This document shows, piece after piece, positions 9,868 through 19,954 of a stretch of DNA of 64,000 nucleotides. This DNA is from Chitinophaga sedimenti (GTDB lineage Bacteria; Bacteroidota; Bacteroidia; Chitinophagales; Chitinophagaceae), in assembly GCF_023156195.1 (NCBI RefSeq), contig NZ_JAKUKA010000001.1, positions 186,001 through 250,000 of the forward strand, given 5' to 3'. Below the pieces are notes generated by a model. The model saw nothing but the letters and a program-made list of their open reading frames with translations. It had not been told where the DNA came from and did not search any database. Within the stretch, counting starts at the first letter, position 1; each line of letters starts with the position of its first letter. The position numbers were made by a program, and so were the translations under genes.

Positions 9868-11593
9868 ATGAAAAAGTCGATATACAAAATGAAATGGGCA
9901 CTGTTGCTGTCGCTGGCGGCAGTACAGGGCTGTAAATCCGATAAAGAATTTCTGCAGGAAAAACCGGCTACCTTTTATACGGTTGACAATGCCTTTACTA
10001 CTGCTTCGCAGGTAGACCAGGTGCTGGTGTCTATCTACTCGCAGCTGCGAGACCTGTGGGCCAACCCGGGGAAGAAACCTGGATTACCGTGTTCCGCGGC
10101 AACGGTACGGATATGTATGATATTCCGAGCATCCGCAAGGGTAACTCCTTTAATAACTACGGTAACATTAACGCGGAGAATGCCGTTTTTTACAACTGCT
10201 ACAGCACCTGGTACCAGCTGATCGCGAAGGCCAACATGGCTTTGTACGCGGCCGATCTGGCCAACATCAGCTGGGCATCTGCAGCCGATAAAGCCTATGT
10301 AAAAGCACAGGCCCGCTTTTTCCGCGCGTTTGCGTACCGTAACCTGGGCGAGCTGTTCGGCGGTGTGCCACTGGTAACCGAAATAACCAAGACTCCGCGT
10401 TACGACTTCAAACGCAGTACACGGGTGGAAACTTATCAATTTGCGATTGATGAACTGCTCGCCATCGAGAATGACCTTCCGGTTACAACAACCGCCGGTG
10501 GCCGCCTCGTCCGCGGCGCCGCACAGCATAACCTGGCCGAGTTATACCTGGCCTTAGGCACCCAGCTAAAGGCCGATGGTAGAGCTGCCGAAGCCACTAC
10601 CGCTTTTAACAACGCTATCACCTTTGCCAGCAAAGTAATTGACGGGGAACCTATAACCTCATGACCACCCGCTTCGGTTCCCGCAGAACAGAAGCGCAGG
10701 GGAACGTGTACTGGGACCTGTTCCAGGAAAACAGCGTGAACTACCAGGATGGTAACAAAGAGTGCGTATGGGCCATCCAGATTGATTATGCCGCTTACAA
10801 AGCAGAAGATGGCAAATCCAAACTGCCTTACTCCCGTACCTATGGTCCGGTGTTTCGCGACGGTGCGAAAGACCACCTGACCGGCACGGGCGTAGATGTT
10901 GGCGGTCGTGGTGTATCGTTTATGATGCCTACCATGTACACCCGCGATGATATCTACAATGGCCAGTGGAGCGGCGATATGCGGAATACCGATATCGTAT
11001 TCCGACGCGTATTTAAAGGAAACGTAGCTACCTCGCCTTACTTCGGCGTAGCCATTCCCTGGGACGTGATGTACTACGGCAGTGCGGATGCGACGACTAA
11101 TATGAATAACCGCAGCCTGTGTTACCCGGTGTCCTGCAAGATTGCTACGGATAAATACACTGGTGTGGCCGATGGCGAAAACATGAGTAATCTGTTTCGC
11201 GACGACTACTTCATCCGCTTGTCAGAAACCATCCTGCTGCGTGCAGAGGCTAAACAGCGCGCAGGCGATAAGCCGGGTGCAGCGGCGGACATCAACCTGC
11301 TGCGTACCCGTGCACAATGTACCTATATGGTAAGCGCGGCCGACATGGACGATAACTTCAACATGATTTTAGATGAGCGTGCAAGAGAGCTGGTGTACGA
11401 AGAGTGTCGCTGGAATACGCTGCTTCGTATGGGCGGCACCATCGCCGTGGATCGCATCCGTAAATATGCTTACTGGCCGGAAGCCAAGGCAACACTCACT
11501 TTCAACTACTACAACCTGTGGCCCATTCCACAGACCGTGATCGATACGAATAAAGACGAGCCGCTCGAACAGAACGAGGGCTGGAAACGATAA
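9868..11593 (+). CDS. SusD/RagB-like lipoprotein, locus 1 (two frame breaks)
   Basis: Surface lipoprotein that closes the SusC barrel like a lid and binds the substrate, here expected to be a rhamnose-containing glycan. Signal peptide with lipobox VQGC. Conserved SusD features: the N-terminal EFLQEKP segment, QARFFRAFAYRNLGELFGGVPLV helices, YNLMTTRFGS, then FIRLSETILLRAEAKQRAG and the ERARELVYEECRWNTLLRMG block near the end. Breaks at 10067-10071 (one G restores NPGEETWITVFRG) and 10643-10646 (one G restores DGGTYNLMTTRF). The corrected length of about 575 residues fits the family. It starts 18 bases after susC and ends just before a strong terminator. Confidence 0.92.
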
Positions 11594-11599
11594 TATCCC

Positions 11600-11628
11600 A
11601 AAGCCGGGGCGTGAATGCCCCGGCTTTT
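11600..11628 (+). terminator. Intrinsic terminator after susD, locus 1
   Basis: A perfect 11-bp stem (AAAGCCGGGGC, 11600-11610, with GCCCCGGCTTT, 11617-11627) around a 6-base loop, ending in TTTT. It starts 7 bases after the susD stop, so full read-through into the rhamnosidases may need antitermination or a second promoter. Confidence 0.85.
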
Positions 11629-11643
11629 AACTATCTTGTTATC

Positions 11644-13920
11644 ATGCTTATAAGAGTTTTGACCGTAGTTTTTTTGATCAGTATAACGACGTTTGCGAAG
11701 GCCCAGTCCCTGTTTGTTCCCGATGGATTGATGTGTGATCTTGTGGCGCATGCCGACCATCAATCCGTGAATGGCTACCTGGTGCAGCCCGGTTGGAACA
11801 AAGAAGCATTTCTCTCTACACAATCCGTGCGCATCCGTAATCTCCGCCCGGCCTTCAGCTGGATGCTGCGCTCCGTGCGGCCGAACGTAATGCAAAGTGC
11901 TTACCGCATATTAGTAGCCGATCATCCGGATAGTTTGAACAGGAATGTAGGCAATATGTGGGATACCCGTAAGGTAGTATCAGCTAAATCGAATGCTATC
12001 CTGTATTTTGGGAAACCTTTACAGCCAAACACGCCTTATTACTGGAAAGTAATGGCTTGGGACACGGACAGTGCGCAGAGCGACTTCCCACACCCCGTGG
12101 TGTTTTTTACAGACAGTGTACTGACGGATTATGCTACTGCGCGTTATCCTTTGCAGAAGACGGACCAATTCCCGGAGCACTTTACAGTAAGCGACACCAT
12201 GGTATTCGCAGATTTTGGCAAAGCGGCTTTTGGCCAGCTGAAGCTGGAGCTGACCGCCACTGGTTTGCACGATACCGTGGATGTGCATATTGGTGAGGCG
12301 TTAACTCCCTGGGGTACGGTAAATCGTCGCCCTGCCGGCACGATCCGTTACCAGCGTTACCGCATTCCGTTACGGAGCGGTACGCATACCTACCAGGTGA
12401 ACATCCGCCAGGATGTCCGTAACACTGGTCCGCAGGCGGTGCGCATGCCCGCTTACATCGGCGAGGTGCTACCTTTCCGTTATTGCGAGATCAGGAACTA
12501 CAAGGCAAAAATGGATGCAACGGAAGTGGTGCGCGTGGCCGTAAATTATCCTTTTGATGAAACGGCGGCCAGCTTTTACAGTTCCGATACCGTCTTAAAT
12601 AAAATATGGGAGATGTGTCACTACACGATGAAAGCGACTTCGTTCGCAGGCATCTTCGTAGATGGCGATAGAGAAAGAATTCCTTATGAGGCGGACGCTT
12701 ATATTAACCAGCTGGGTTATTACGCGGCCGATCGGGAGTTCACGTTGGCGCGGGCTTCGCAGGAATACCTGTTGCACCATGCCACCTGGCCCACAGAATG
12801 GATCTTGCAATCTGTGCTGATGGCGTACAACGATTATCTATATACCGGCGATAGCCGCTCTGCCCGCCACTACTACAATGATCTGAAAGCAAAGCTGCTA
12901 ATGCCGCTAGAAATGCCGAATGGCCTGATCAGCACCCGCACCGGTAAACAAACGCAGGCGCTCATGAAGGCAATCCACTTCACAGGTGGCAATTTGCGCG
13001 ATATCGTAGACTGGCCGCACTCCGGTATACTGGGCTTAGGTAAGGGTGAAGGCGGAGAAACAGACGGCTTCGTGTTCCGTGATTACAACGCGGTGGTGAA
13101 TGCTTATTACTACAAGGCCCTGCGCGATATGCAGTCTATTGCCACCGTGCTGAACCGGGATGCGGACGCGAAGTTATTTGAGAACAAGGCGGACAAACTG
13201 CAGCAGGACTACCGTAAACTTTTCTGGAATAAGAAACAGCGTGTGTTTAACGATGCCACAGATACGGCCCACGCTTCGCTGCATACGAATATGTTTGCAC
13301 TGTGTTTCGGGCTGGTGGAAGATAAATATAAAGACGACGTAGCTGCGTTTATCCGCTCGCGTGGTGTAGCCTGCAGCGTATACGGCAGCCAGTTCCTGAT
13401 GGATGCAGTGTATGACGGTGCAGATGAGGATTATGGGCTTCAATTACTTACTTCTACCGCTGACAGGAGCTGGTACAACATGATCCGCGAAGGCAGTACC
13501 ATCGCGATGGAAGCATGGGGACAAAAGTTCAAACCTAACCAGGACTGGAATCATGCATGGGGAGCAGTGCCGATCAACACGATCAGCCGCAAACTTATGG
13601 GCATTGAACCGATTACACCGGGTTGGGAAATATATCGCATTAAACCGCAGATCAGCAGTCTTAACCGTGCGATGATCACGGTGCCCACGATCAAAGGCAC
13701 TATCACGGCGGTATATGAGAAGAGCGGTGATGATTTCTTAATGACGCTCGGGTTGCCGCCTAATGCCACCGCGCAGGTCGTACTGCCGGCGCGTTATACG
13801 AAAGGGCGTTTTGAAGTATTTATTGGTGAAGACAAAATAAAGCCTGTTAAAAAAGACGGAGCATACATCGTCACCCTCGTTGGTGGTGGTGATTATAAAT
13901 TGTCAATAGGTCCACGTTAA
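11644..13920 (+). CDS. GH78-type alpha-L-rhamnosidase
   Basis: Predicted secreted glycoside hydrolase of 758 residues, intact, that would release terminal alpha-L-rhamnose by an inverting mechanism. I start at ATG 11644: a longer frame from 11611 begins inside the terminator, whereas 11644 opens a good signal peptide (MLIRVLTVVFLISITTFAKA). An N-terminal Ig-like and beta-sandwich region (FSWMLRS, YYWKVMAWD) is followed by the (alpha/alpha)6 catalytic barrel with FVDGDRERIPYEADAYI, which holds the family acidic residues, then DWNHAWGAVP and a C-terminal beta domain (ITVPTIKGTI). The family call rests on motif recall. Pairing with the GH106 gene 12 bases downstream strongly suggests a rhamnose-rich substrate such as pectic side chains or plant rhamnosides. 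Confidence 0.85.
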   Translation: MLIRVLTVVFLISITTFAKAQSLFVPDGLMCDLVAHADHQSVNGYLVQPGWNKEAFLSTQSVRIRNLRPAFSWMLRSVRPNVMQSAYRILVADHPDSLNRNVGNMWDTRKVVSAKSNAILYFGKPLQPNTPYYWKVMAWDTDSAQSDFPHPVVFFTDSVLTDYATARYPLQKTDQFPEHFTVSDTMVFADFGKAAFGQLKLELTATGLHDTVDVHIGEALTPWGTVNRRPAGTIRYQRYRIPLRSGTHTYQVNIRQDVRNTGPQAVRMPAYIGEVLPFRYCEIRNYKAKMDATEVVRVAVNYPFDETAASFYSSDTVLNKIWEMCHYTMKATSFAGIFVDGDRERIPYEADAYINQLGYYAADREFTLARASQEYLLHHATWPTEWILQSVLMAYNDYLYTGDSRSARHYYNDLKAKLLMPLEMPNGLISTRTGKQTQALMKAIHFTGGNLRDIVDWPHSGILGLGKGEGGETDGFVFRDYNAVVNAYYYKALRDMQSIATVLNRDADAKLFENKADKLQQDYRKLFWNKKQRVFNDATDTAHASLHTNMFALCFGLVEDKYKDDVAAFIRSRGVACSVYGSQFLMDAVYDGADEDYGLQLLTSTADRSWYNMIREGSTIAMEAWGQKFKPNQDWNHAWGAVPINTISRKLMGIEPITPGWEIYRIKPQISSLNRAMITVPTIKGTITAVYEKSGDDFLMTLGLPPNATAQVVLPARYTKGRFEVFIGEDKIKPVKKDGAYIVTLVGGGDYKLSIGPR

Positions 13921-13932
13921 TAATTTTATTTT

Positions 13933-16909
13933 ATGTTGATGAAAAAGCTCCTCGCCGGTGTAGCATTGCTGTGCCTGTGCAACGCATGTTCCAACAGCAG
14001 GCAGACACCGGTAGTTCAGCCGCTCCCGATCCGCTGGAAGCGGGTTTTATGCAGCCGCCCGATGAGGCGAAGCCCCGCGTATTCTGGTGGTGGCTGGAAG
14101 GTTATCAAACAAAAAAGGCATTCTTCGCGACTTGTCGGCCATGCAGGCCGCGGGTATTAAGGGCGCGATCATTTTTGATGCCGGTTCTTCCTCTTATCAG
14201 AATATGGAGAAAACCAAAGCGGGACCTGCGTTTATGGGCGCCGAGTGGCAGGAATTGTTTCACTATGCCTGCAAGGTGGCCGACAGTCTTAACCTCGAAT
14301 TGAGTTTGAACATTGGCAGCGGCTGGAACGATGGCGGTCCCTGGGTAACGCCTGAACTGGCCTCCCAGAAACTAGTGTGGAGCGATACGTTGCTACAGGG
14401 CCCGCGTGCGTTGGATATTCCGTTGCCGATGCCCGCAAAACTTTACCAGGGCACCTTTTACCGGCCGATTGTAACGCTTGCGGTGAAGCTGCACGATAAC
14501 TATGAAAAGGTGCAGCAGCTGGAGAACTTCGAGATAAAAGCCGTGCATAGTATTTACAGTATTCCTTTTACGAAAGAGGGGCTGGGCTACGACTGGAACC
14601 TCTTTATGAAACCGGAGGCTTCGCCGGTACATGAAGCGCATGCGGACCTGAATGATATTATTGATGTGAGCGATAAAGTGGATGCAAGTGGCCGCCTGCG
14701 CTGGCAGCTGCCCGCAGGCAAGTATTTGCTCATGCGCTTTGGATACACGGCCACCGGCATCCGGTGTCAACGCATAGTCCGGGTGGCGGCGGACTGGCCA
14801 TCGACTACATGAGCAGCGAGGCTATGGACCTGCAATACAGTAAAACAGTAGGGGTGCTCACACGCGGACAAAAGATCCCGGCGCTCAAGTACCTGCACGA
14901 CGACAGCTGGGAACTGGGGGCCAGCAACTGGACACCCGCTTTCGCGCAGGAATTTAAGGCGGCCAATGGCTATGATATCTATAAGTACCTGCCTATCCTC
15001 ACCGGCCGCATTATCGATAACCGGGATGTGTCCAATAACTTCCTGTTCGATTTCCGCAGAACGATTGCCGATCTGATTTATAAGAACCACTATGAGCGCT
15101 TTGCCGACCTGGCGGCGCAGCAGGGCATGGGCATTCACTCCGAAAGTGGGGGCCCGCATCCTGCACCCCTAGATGCCTTGAAGAACCGGGGACTGAACGC
15201 TATCCCGATGGGCGAGTTCTGGATACGCGCCAATACACACCGGATAGAGGCGCATCGCCGCCTGTATGTGAAGCAACCTGCTTCTGCCGCGCATATCTAT
15301 GGTAAACAATTTGCACAGGCCGAAGGGCCTACGAGCATCGGGCCGCATTGGGAGGAGGATTTCTATTACATGAAACCTACGTTGGACCGGGTGTATTGCG
15401 AAGGGCTGAACCGCCTGGTGATTCACACCTTTACACATTCGCCGGAGGAAGCCGGGAAGCCGGGCAATGAATACTTTGCCGGTACTCACTTTAACCAGAA
15501 TGTTACCTGGTGGGAGCAGGCGCCTGCTTTCCTGCGTTGGAACAGCCGCATTTCGTATATGCTGTCGCGTGGGTTGTTCGTGGGCGATGTATGCTATTAC
15601 TATGGCGATAACGTACCTAACCAGGTACCCCTCAAACATGTTGAACCCGGTTTGGGCGAGGGTTACGACTATGATGTTTGTAATACGGATGTGATCCTGC
15701 ATCGTATGCAGGTGAAAAATGGCCGTATCGTGCTGCCGGACGGGATGAGTTACGCAGTGCTCGTGTTGCCCGACTGGAAAGTAATAACGCCGGAAGTATT
15801 GCAGAAGCTGGAGCAGCTCGTCCGCGACGGCGCCACGGTCATCGGTCCTAAACCATTGGCCGCGGCAGGTTTAAGAAACGCGGGAAAAGATATTACCGCA
15901 CTGGCGGATAAGGTGTGGGCCCGCGTGATACAAGATAAACCCGTTCGCCGGTATTGATGGAAAAAGGTTTGCAGCCGGATTTTACTTACGAAGGCCGTAA
16001 ACCAATACACTCATCGATTACATTCACCGCAGAACACCCGACGCCGACATTTATTATGTGGTGAACCGGAACGAGCGGCCCGAATACGTAAACCTGAGTT
16101 TCCGTATCAAAGGCCGCCAGCCCGAAGTGTGGGATCCGATTAAAGGAACGATGATGCAGCAAACGTTGTATACCACGGATAACGAGCGTGTACAACTGCC
16201 GATGTTCCTGCCGCCATTCGGTTCTACGTTCGTGGTGTTCCGCAAGCCGGTGCAGGCGCATGTGACAACACTGGTAAAAGATGGTGCGGAACTATTTCCT
16301 ACCTTACCCGCTGATACATTTGCAGAGGCGCCGTTCGTACAGCAGGCGGCCGGACTGCTGTTCACCGCCCCCGGGTCGTATAGCCTGGCGCATAGCAACG
16401 GAAAAGTACAAACGAAGGATATGCATACTGCCGAGCTACCGCTTAATGCGCCCTGGCAGGTCAGCTTCTCCAAAGCCTGGGGTGGACCGGAGAACATCGT
16501 ATTTGATCGCCTTATTTCGTGGCCTGATCATACGAACGATGGGATTAAATATTACGCAGGAACGGCGGTGTACAGGCAGCGCGTCAACCTGACTGCCGCG
16601 CAGCTAAAAAGTAAAGTGTGGCTGGACCTTGGCGCGGTATACAACATTGCCGAAGTCCATATAAATGGCCGCGATGCAGGAGTTTGGTGGGCGCCGCCTT
16701 TTACGGGCGATATATCAGCCTATGTAAAAGAAGGCGGTAATGAGCTCGAAATTAAAATAGTAAACCTTTGGCCAAATCGCATTATTGGTGACCAGTTGCT
16801 GCCGGAGGATAAGCGGTTCACGAAGACGAATGTGAAGAAGTTTGGAAAGGATTATCCGCTGCGGAAGTCGGGGTTGTTGGGGCCGGTGAGGTTGCGGTTT
16901 TACGAGTAG
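13933..16909 (+). CDS. GH106-type alpha-L-rhamnosidase (about five frame breaks)
   Basis: Large exported glycoside hydrolase, about 990 residues when frames are joined. Lipobox NAC in the signal peptide (LCLCNACSN). The N-terminus has the GH106 hallmark PRVFWWWLEG and then GILRDLSAMQAAGIKG; the centre has EGPTSIGPHWE and HTFTHSPEEAG; the C-terminus is a jelly-roll (LDLGAVYNIAEVHING, VWWAPPFTGDIS). Breaks fall at about 13990-14030, 14105, 14762 (one C restores TGHPVSTHSPG), 15945 and 16005 (restoring TNTLIDYIHRRTPDADIYY). This is the most damaged gene here, but continuity of the family pattern across every break argues for one functional gene. It follows the GH78 gene with a 12-base gap and ends before a strong bidirectional terminator. 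Confidence 0.82.
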
Positions 16910-16920
16910 GGCCACAAAGC

Positions 16921-16952
16921 AAAAGCGCTGCATCAACCGATGCAGCGCTTTT
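16921..16952. terminator. Bidirectional terminator between locus 1 and mqo
   Basis: A perfect 14-bp stem (AAAAGCGCTGCATC, 16921-16934, with its complement at 16939-16952) around AACC. Flanking A and T tracts let it end both the rhamnosidase operon and the convergent mqo gene. Confidence 0.88.
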
Positions 16953-16960
16953 TATATAAC

Positions 16961-18478
16961 CTAAGCATTAACTTTCTGACCTTCTTCAATCTTCAACACA
17001 CGCCCCGTCCACTCGCGCAGACTATCACACAGGGCCGCGTCCGAAGCTAGGGATTTACCGTATGACGGAATCATCTCCGCGAACTTAGCTTTCCATTGGG
17101 CCGATTGCATTTGCTCGGGGAAACACTTGTTCATCAGGTCGAGCATGATAGAAACGGAGGTGGAAGCGCCTGGCGAAGCGCCCAGCAGGGCGGCGATAGA
17201 GCCGTCGGCGGCACTTACCACTTCGGTACCGAATTCGAGGATACCGCCTTCATCTTCGTCTTTCTTAATTACCTGCACGCGGTAACCTGCTACCTCCAGT
17301 TCCCAGTCTTCCATTTTGGCGCCCGGGAGGAAGTCTTTCAACGCATCCAGGCGGTCTTCGGCCGACTGGCGTACCTGGTCAATGAGGTACTTGGTGAGCG
17401 GGAGGTTATGGGCGCCTGCAGACAACATCGGGCGGATGTTGGATAAGCGGATGCTGAGGATCAGGTCAAGGAACGAGCCTTTTTTCAGGAACTTGGTGGT
17501 GAAGCCGGCGTAGGGGCCGAACAGCAGTTCCTTTTTGCCCTTAATGATCCTCGTATCGAGGTGTGGTACGGACATGGGAGGGGAGCCGATGGGCGCTTTG
17601 CCATATACTTTGGCATAGTGCTTTTCGATCAGCTCGGGATTTTTACACTTCAGCCATTGGCCGCTTACGGGGAAGCCGCCAAAGCCTTTGCTCTCCGGGA
17701 TCTTCGATTTCAGCAGCAGGGGCAGGGAACCGCCGCCGGCGCCGATGAATACGAATTTGGTCTTTACCAGCCTGCGTTTGCCGGTGGCAAGGTCTTTTAC
17801 TTCAATATACCAATGGCCATCTTTCTGGCGCAGTGTTTTTACATCATGATTAAAGTGGAGCGATACTTTGTCGTCCTGCTTCATCCTTTCGAAGATGTGG
17901 CGGGTGAGGGAGCCGAAGTTAACGTCGGTGCCAATTTCCATGCGGGTGGCGGCTACGTCCTGGTCGGGATTGCGGCCTTCCATCACGATGGGCATCCAAT
18001 CGGCGAGTTGTTTTTTATCCTCGGAGTACTTCATGTCACTGAAGAGATGACACTTGCTGAGCGCTTCGTAACGCTTGCGGAGGAAGCTCACACCATCTGC
18101 ACCCCATACGAAACTCATGTGGGGAGTACGGCGGATAAAGGATTCGGGAAGTGAGATGTGATTGCTTTCGATCAGGTAAGCCCAGAACTGTTTGGATTGC
18201 TCGAAGGACTCAGCGATTTTCACCGCCTTTTTGATTTCAACGGAGCCGTCTTTCGCCTGTGGAGTGTAGTTTAACTCACAAAATGCGGAGTGCCCGGTGC
18301 CCGCGTTGTTCCAGGCATCAGAACTTTCAGCGGCCGCTACGTCCAGTCGTTCGAAGACCTGTACCGTGAGGCCGGGTTCCAACTCTTTCAGCATCATGCC
18401 AAGCGTTGCGCTCATGATACCGGCGCCGATCAACACTATGTCCGCTTCGTCTCTACCTGCGTTTTTATCAATACTCAT
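16961..18478 (-). CDS. mqo: Malate:quinone oxidoreductase
   Basis: FAD-dependent, membrane-associated enzyme oxidising malate to oxaloacetate and passing electrons to the quinone pool; a TCA cycle step. The N-terminus has the FAD dinucleotide fold DIVLIGAGIMSATLG, followed by the Mqo signatures SSDAWNNAGTGHSAFCELNY and, later, SGQWLKCKNP, PPMSVPHLDTR and LLGASPGASTSV. The frame is intact at 505 residues, typical of Mqo. A longer frame begins with TTG at 18484, but ATG at 18478 (M-S-I-D-K-N) directly precedes the family start, so I choose it. It stands alone between a bidirectional terminator and the gene-poor gap, and is unrelated to the neighbouring susCD loci. Confidence 0.96.
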   Translation of the reverse strand: MSIDKNAGRDEADIVLIGAGIMSATLGMMLKELEPGLTVQVFERLDVAAAESSDAWNNAGTGHSAFCELNYTPQAKDGSVEIKKAVKIAESFEQSKQFWAYLIESNHISLPESFIRRTPHMSFVWGADGVSFLRKRYEALSKCHLFSDMKYSEDKKQLADWMPIVMEGRNPDQDVAATRMEIGTDVNFGSLTRHIFERMKQDDKVSLHFNHDVKTLRQKDGHWYIEVKDLATGKRRLVKTKFVFIGAGGGSLPLLLKSKIPESKGFGGFPVSGQWLKCKNPELIEKHYAKVYGKAPIGSPPMSVPHLDTRIIKGKKELLFGPYAGFTTKFLKKGSFLDLILSIRLSNIRPMLSAGAHNLPLTKYLIDQVRQSAEDRLDALKDFLPGAKMEDWELEVAGYRVQVIKKDEDEGGILEFGTEVVSAADGSIAALLGASPGASTSVSIMLDLMNKCFPEQMQSAQWKAKFAEMIPSYGKSLASDAALCDSLREWTGRVLKIEEGQKVNA

Positions 18479-19129
18479 GATCAATTAAATAATTATTTCT
18501 CCAAAATATTGTGCCATGCTTTTTGCTTTCTCAGCAGTACCGTTGCCGGCGCCACTTTGCTTTTTTCTATTGCCATCCGGCCTGGCGGGCCGGCGGTAAT
18601 TCCATCCAGTTCAATTTTTCCTAACGTGCGATTTGCGTGGAACAAATAAAGAGTTGAAATGTGCCCTTTCGAAGACAACTTTCAGTTCTTCCGAAAAGTT
18701 GCAAAACCATGCTTAATGGGCTGCAATTGTTCGGTTGAAGGAATACTATTTTGAAAACCGATGCATTACAAATTGTAATTTCTTGAAATAAAAGCGAAAA
18801 TTTCAGGCTTTTCAACGGTGGTTGGTTGTAAAACGCCTTGGAACCGCAAAATTAATACTCATTACGGAGTTCACCAATATATTTTATAATTATTAATGAA
18901 TTTCGACTGATGATTGATAATTTTTAACAAATTATTCGATTAAGTAGATGGTTTTTAATCAGTACGCCCAGGGTACTCCCTTCTGGTCCCTGTGGTAATG
19001 TCCTTCAACATCAGCAAATACCACCCCGGGAAGTCCAAGAAGTACCATTGACGGGGTAAATGGGGTGTTTTGGCCCCTCTTTGGGTTAACATATATCAGT
19101 TGCCCTTTGACAGCAAATAGACAATAGCG
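18479..19129. other. Gap without an intact gene
   Basis: About 650 bases with no supportable gene. The part nearest mqo (18485-18960) is AT-rich with many stops and probably holds the mqo promoter. Around 18959-19130 the minus strand has a short open stretch (VLLGLPGVVFADVEGHYH, stop at 18959) without a convincing start or family; it may be a remnant beside the permease wreck. Two small minus-strand frames (18493-18678 and 18621-18815) have no protein-like features. Confidence 0.5.
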
Positions 19130-19299
19130 GCTACTTCGTCCGCCAACTTTTCACCGGGTTCATCGCCGCCGCCTTCACCTTCAACGCGTCATTCATAAAC
19201 CAATACGCAATGCCACGGCCATGCCGAGTGATAGCCCCGTAATATTGACCAGGAAATAGGTGTTGCTTTTCAGGCGATTTGAGGTAGTTCTAAATCATG
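19130..19299 (-). pseudogene. Remnant of an FtsX/MacB-type ABC transporter permease
   Basis: Translating the minus strand in two frames gives the family's two ends joined together. The start is M-I-stop-N-Y-L-K, then LKSNTYFLVNITGLSLGMAV with a following AL-x-IGL, matching the N-terminal cytosolic helix and first transmembrane segment of the large Bacteroidota FtsX permeases. It then jumps to IAYWFMND and ALKVKAAAMNPVKS, matching the end of the last extracellular part and the C-terminal tail. The ~700 residues between are missing and there are internal stops. It is therefore a genuine decayed copy with a large internal deletion, unlike the single-base breaks elsewhere in the window. Confidence 0.65.
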
Positions 19300-19475
19300 T
19301 AATACCGGGTTAAGAAAGACCGTACCGGGGCAGACAAAGGTGTTATGATAGATCTTTATATATTACCTAAATATACTACGTGTTCGGTTTCAGTACATCG
19401 GTGTACGGCTCCCGCGCCCGGGAGAAATGTTGCCGGTGGGAGAAAAAGTGATAAGCGGCTTTTAGGATTGCATTT

Positions 19476-19482
19476 TACTTTG
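19476..19482 (+). promoter_or_regulatory. Possible -7 element before the cytochrome c gene
   Basis: TACTTTG resembles the Bacteroidota -7 box with one base fewer than TAnnTTTG, 47 bases upstream of the cytochrome start. No clear -33 element was found. Confidence 0.25.
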
Positions 19483-19529
19483 TATCATTATCAACTGATA
19501 AGAAGCTAACCACGATCAACTAAACGCAG

Positions 19530-19925
19530 ATGATGAAGTCCAAACAAGGTCCTATACTGTTAGTGGCACTGATTGCCGCTGTAACACTGTGCTCTTTGTC
19601 ACCCACCCAGGAACAGCCTAAAAGAGAAAAGGCAAAGAACCTGAAGGTGATGCCGAAAAACTCAACACATGAGGAGATCGACAGTGTGATGAAGGAATTT
19701 AAAACAGCGTTGGGTGTAAGATGTAATTTCTGCCATGTTGCCAGCAAAGACGATCCCAAGAAAATGGACTGGGCAAGCGACGGCAACAAGCATAAGGAAA
19801 TTGCAAGGGATATGATGCGGATGACCAACAAGATTAACAAGAAGTATGTAAAAGTAACGTGCTACACCTGCCACCAGGGCAAAGAAGAACCGTTGCTGGA
19901 ACCTGCAACTGCTGCAACCAGGTAA
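19530..19925 (+). CDS. Exported dihaem c-type cytochrome
   Basis: Exported protein of 131 residues, intact. A hydrophobic leader (about residues 8-22) ends in VTLC-S, so it may be a lipoprotein. Two haem c sites are visible: CNFCH at residues 65-69 and CYTCH at 111-115. The spacing and the segment HKEIARDMMRMTNKIN resemble small proteins of the photosynthetic reaction-centre cytochrome family found in non-phototrophic Bacteroidota. It should carry electrons in the periplasm. The next gene, a Tat-exported oxidoreductase, starts 30 bases later, so the two are probably co-transcribed and the cytochrome may be its electron acceptor; that link is inference. Confidence 0.88.
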   Translation: MMKSKQGPILLVALIAAVTLCSLSPTQEQPKREKAKNLKVMPKNSTHEEIDSVMKEFKTALGVRCNFCHVASKDDPKKMDWASDGNKHKEIARDMMRMTNKINKKYVKVTCYTCHQGKEEPLLEPATAATR

Positions 19926-19954
19926 TTAATATTTAACTGATACAAACCACGAGC

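Noticed and set aside
11611..11643. Longer N-terminus of the GH78 protein starting at 11611
   Set aside because: That start lies inside the terminator stem-loop and would hide the signal peptide; ATG 11644 is better.
17561..18154. A 197-codon open frame antisense to mqo
   Set aside because: It mirrors the codon structure of the well-supported mqo gene, has no domain-like motif and no separate context.
18493..18815. Two small minus-strand frames upstream of mqo
   Set aside because: They overlap, have no start context, no conservation cue and AT-rich promoter-like composition.
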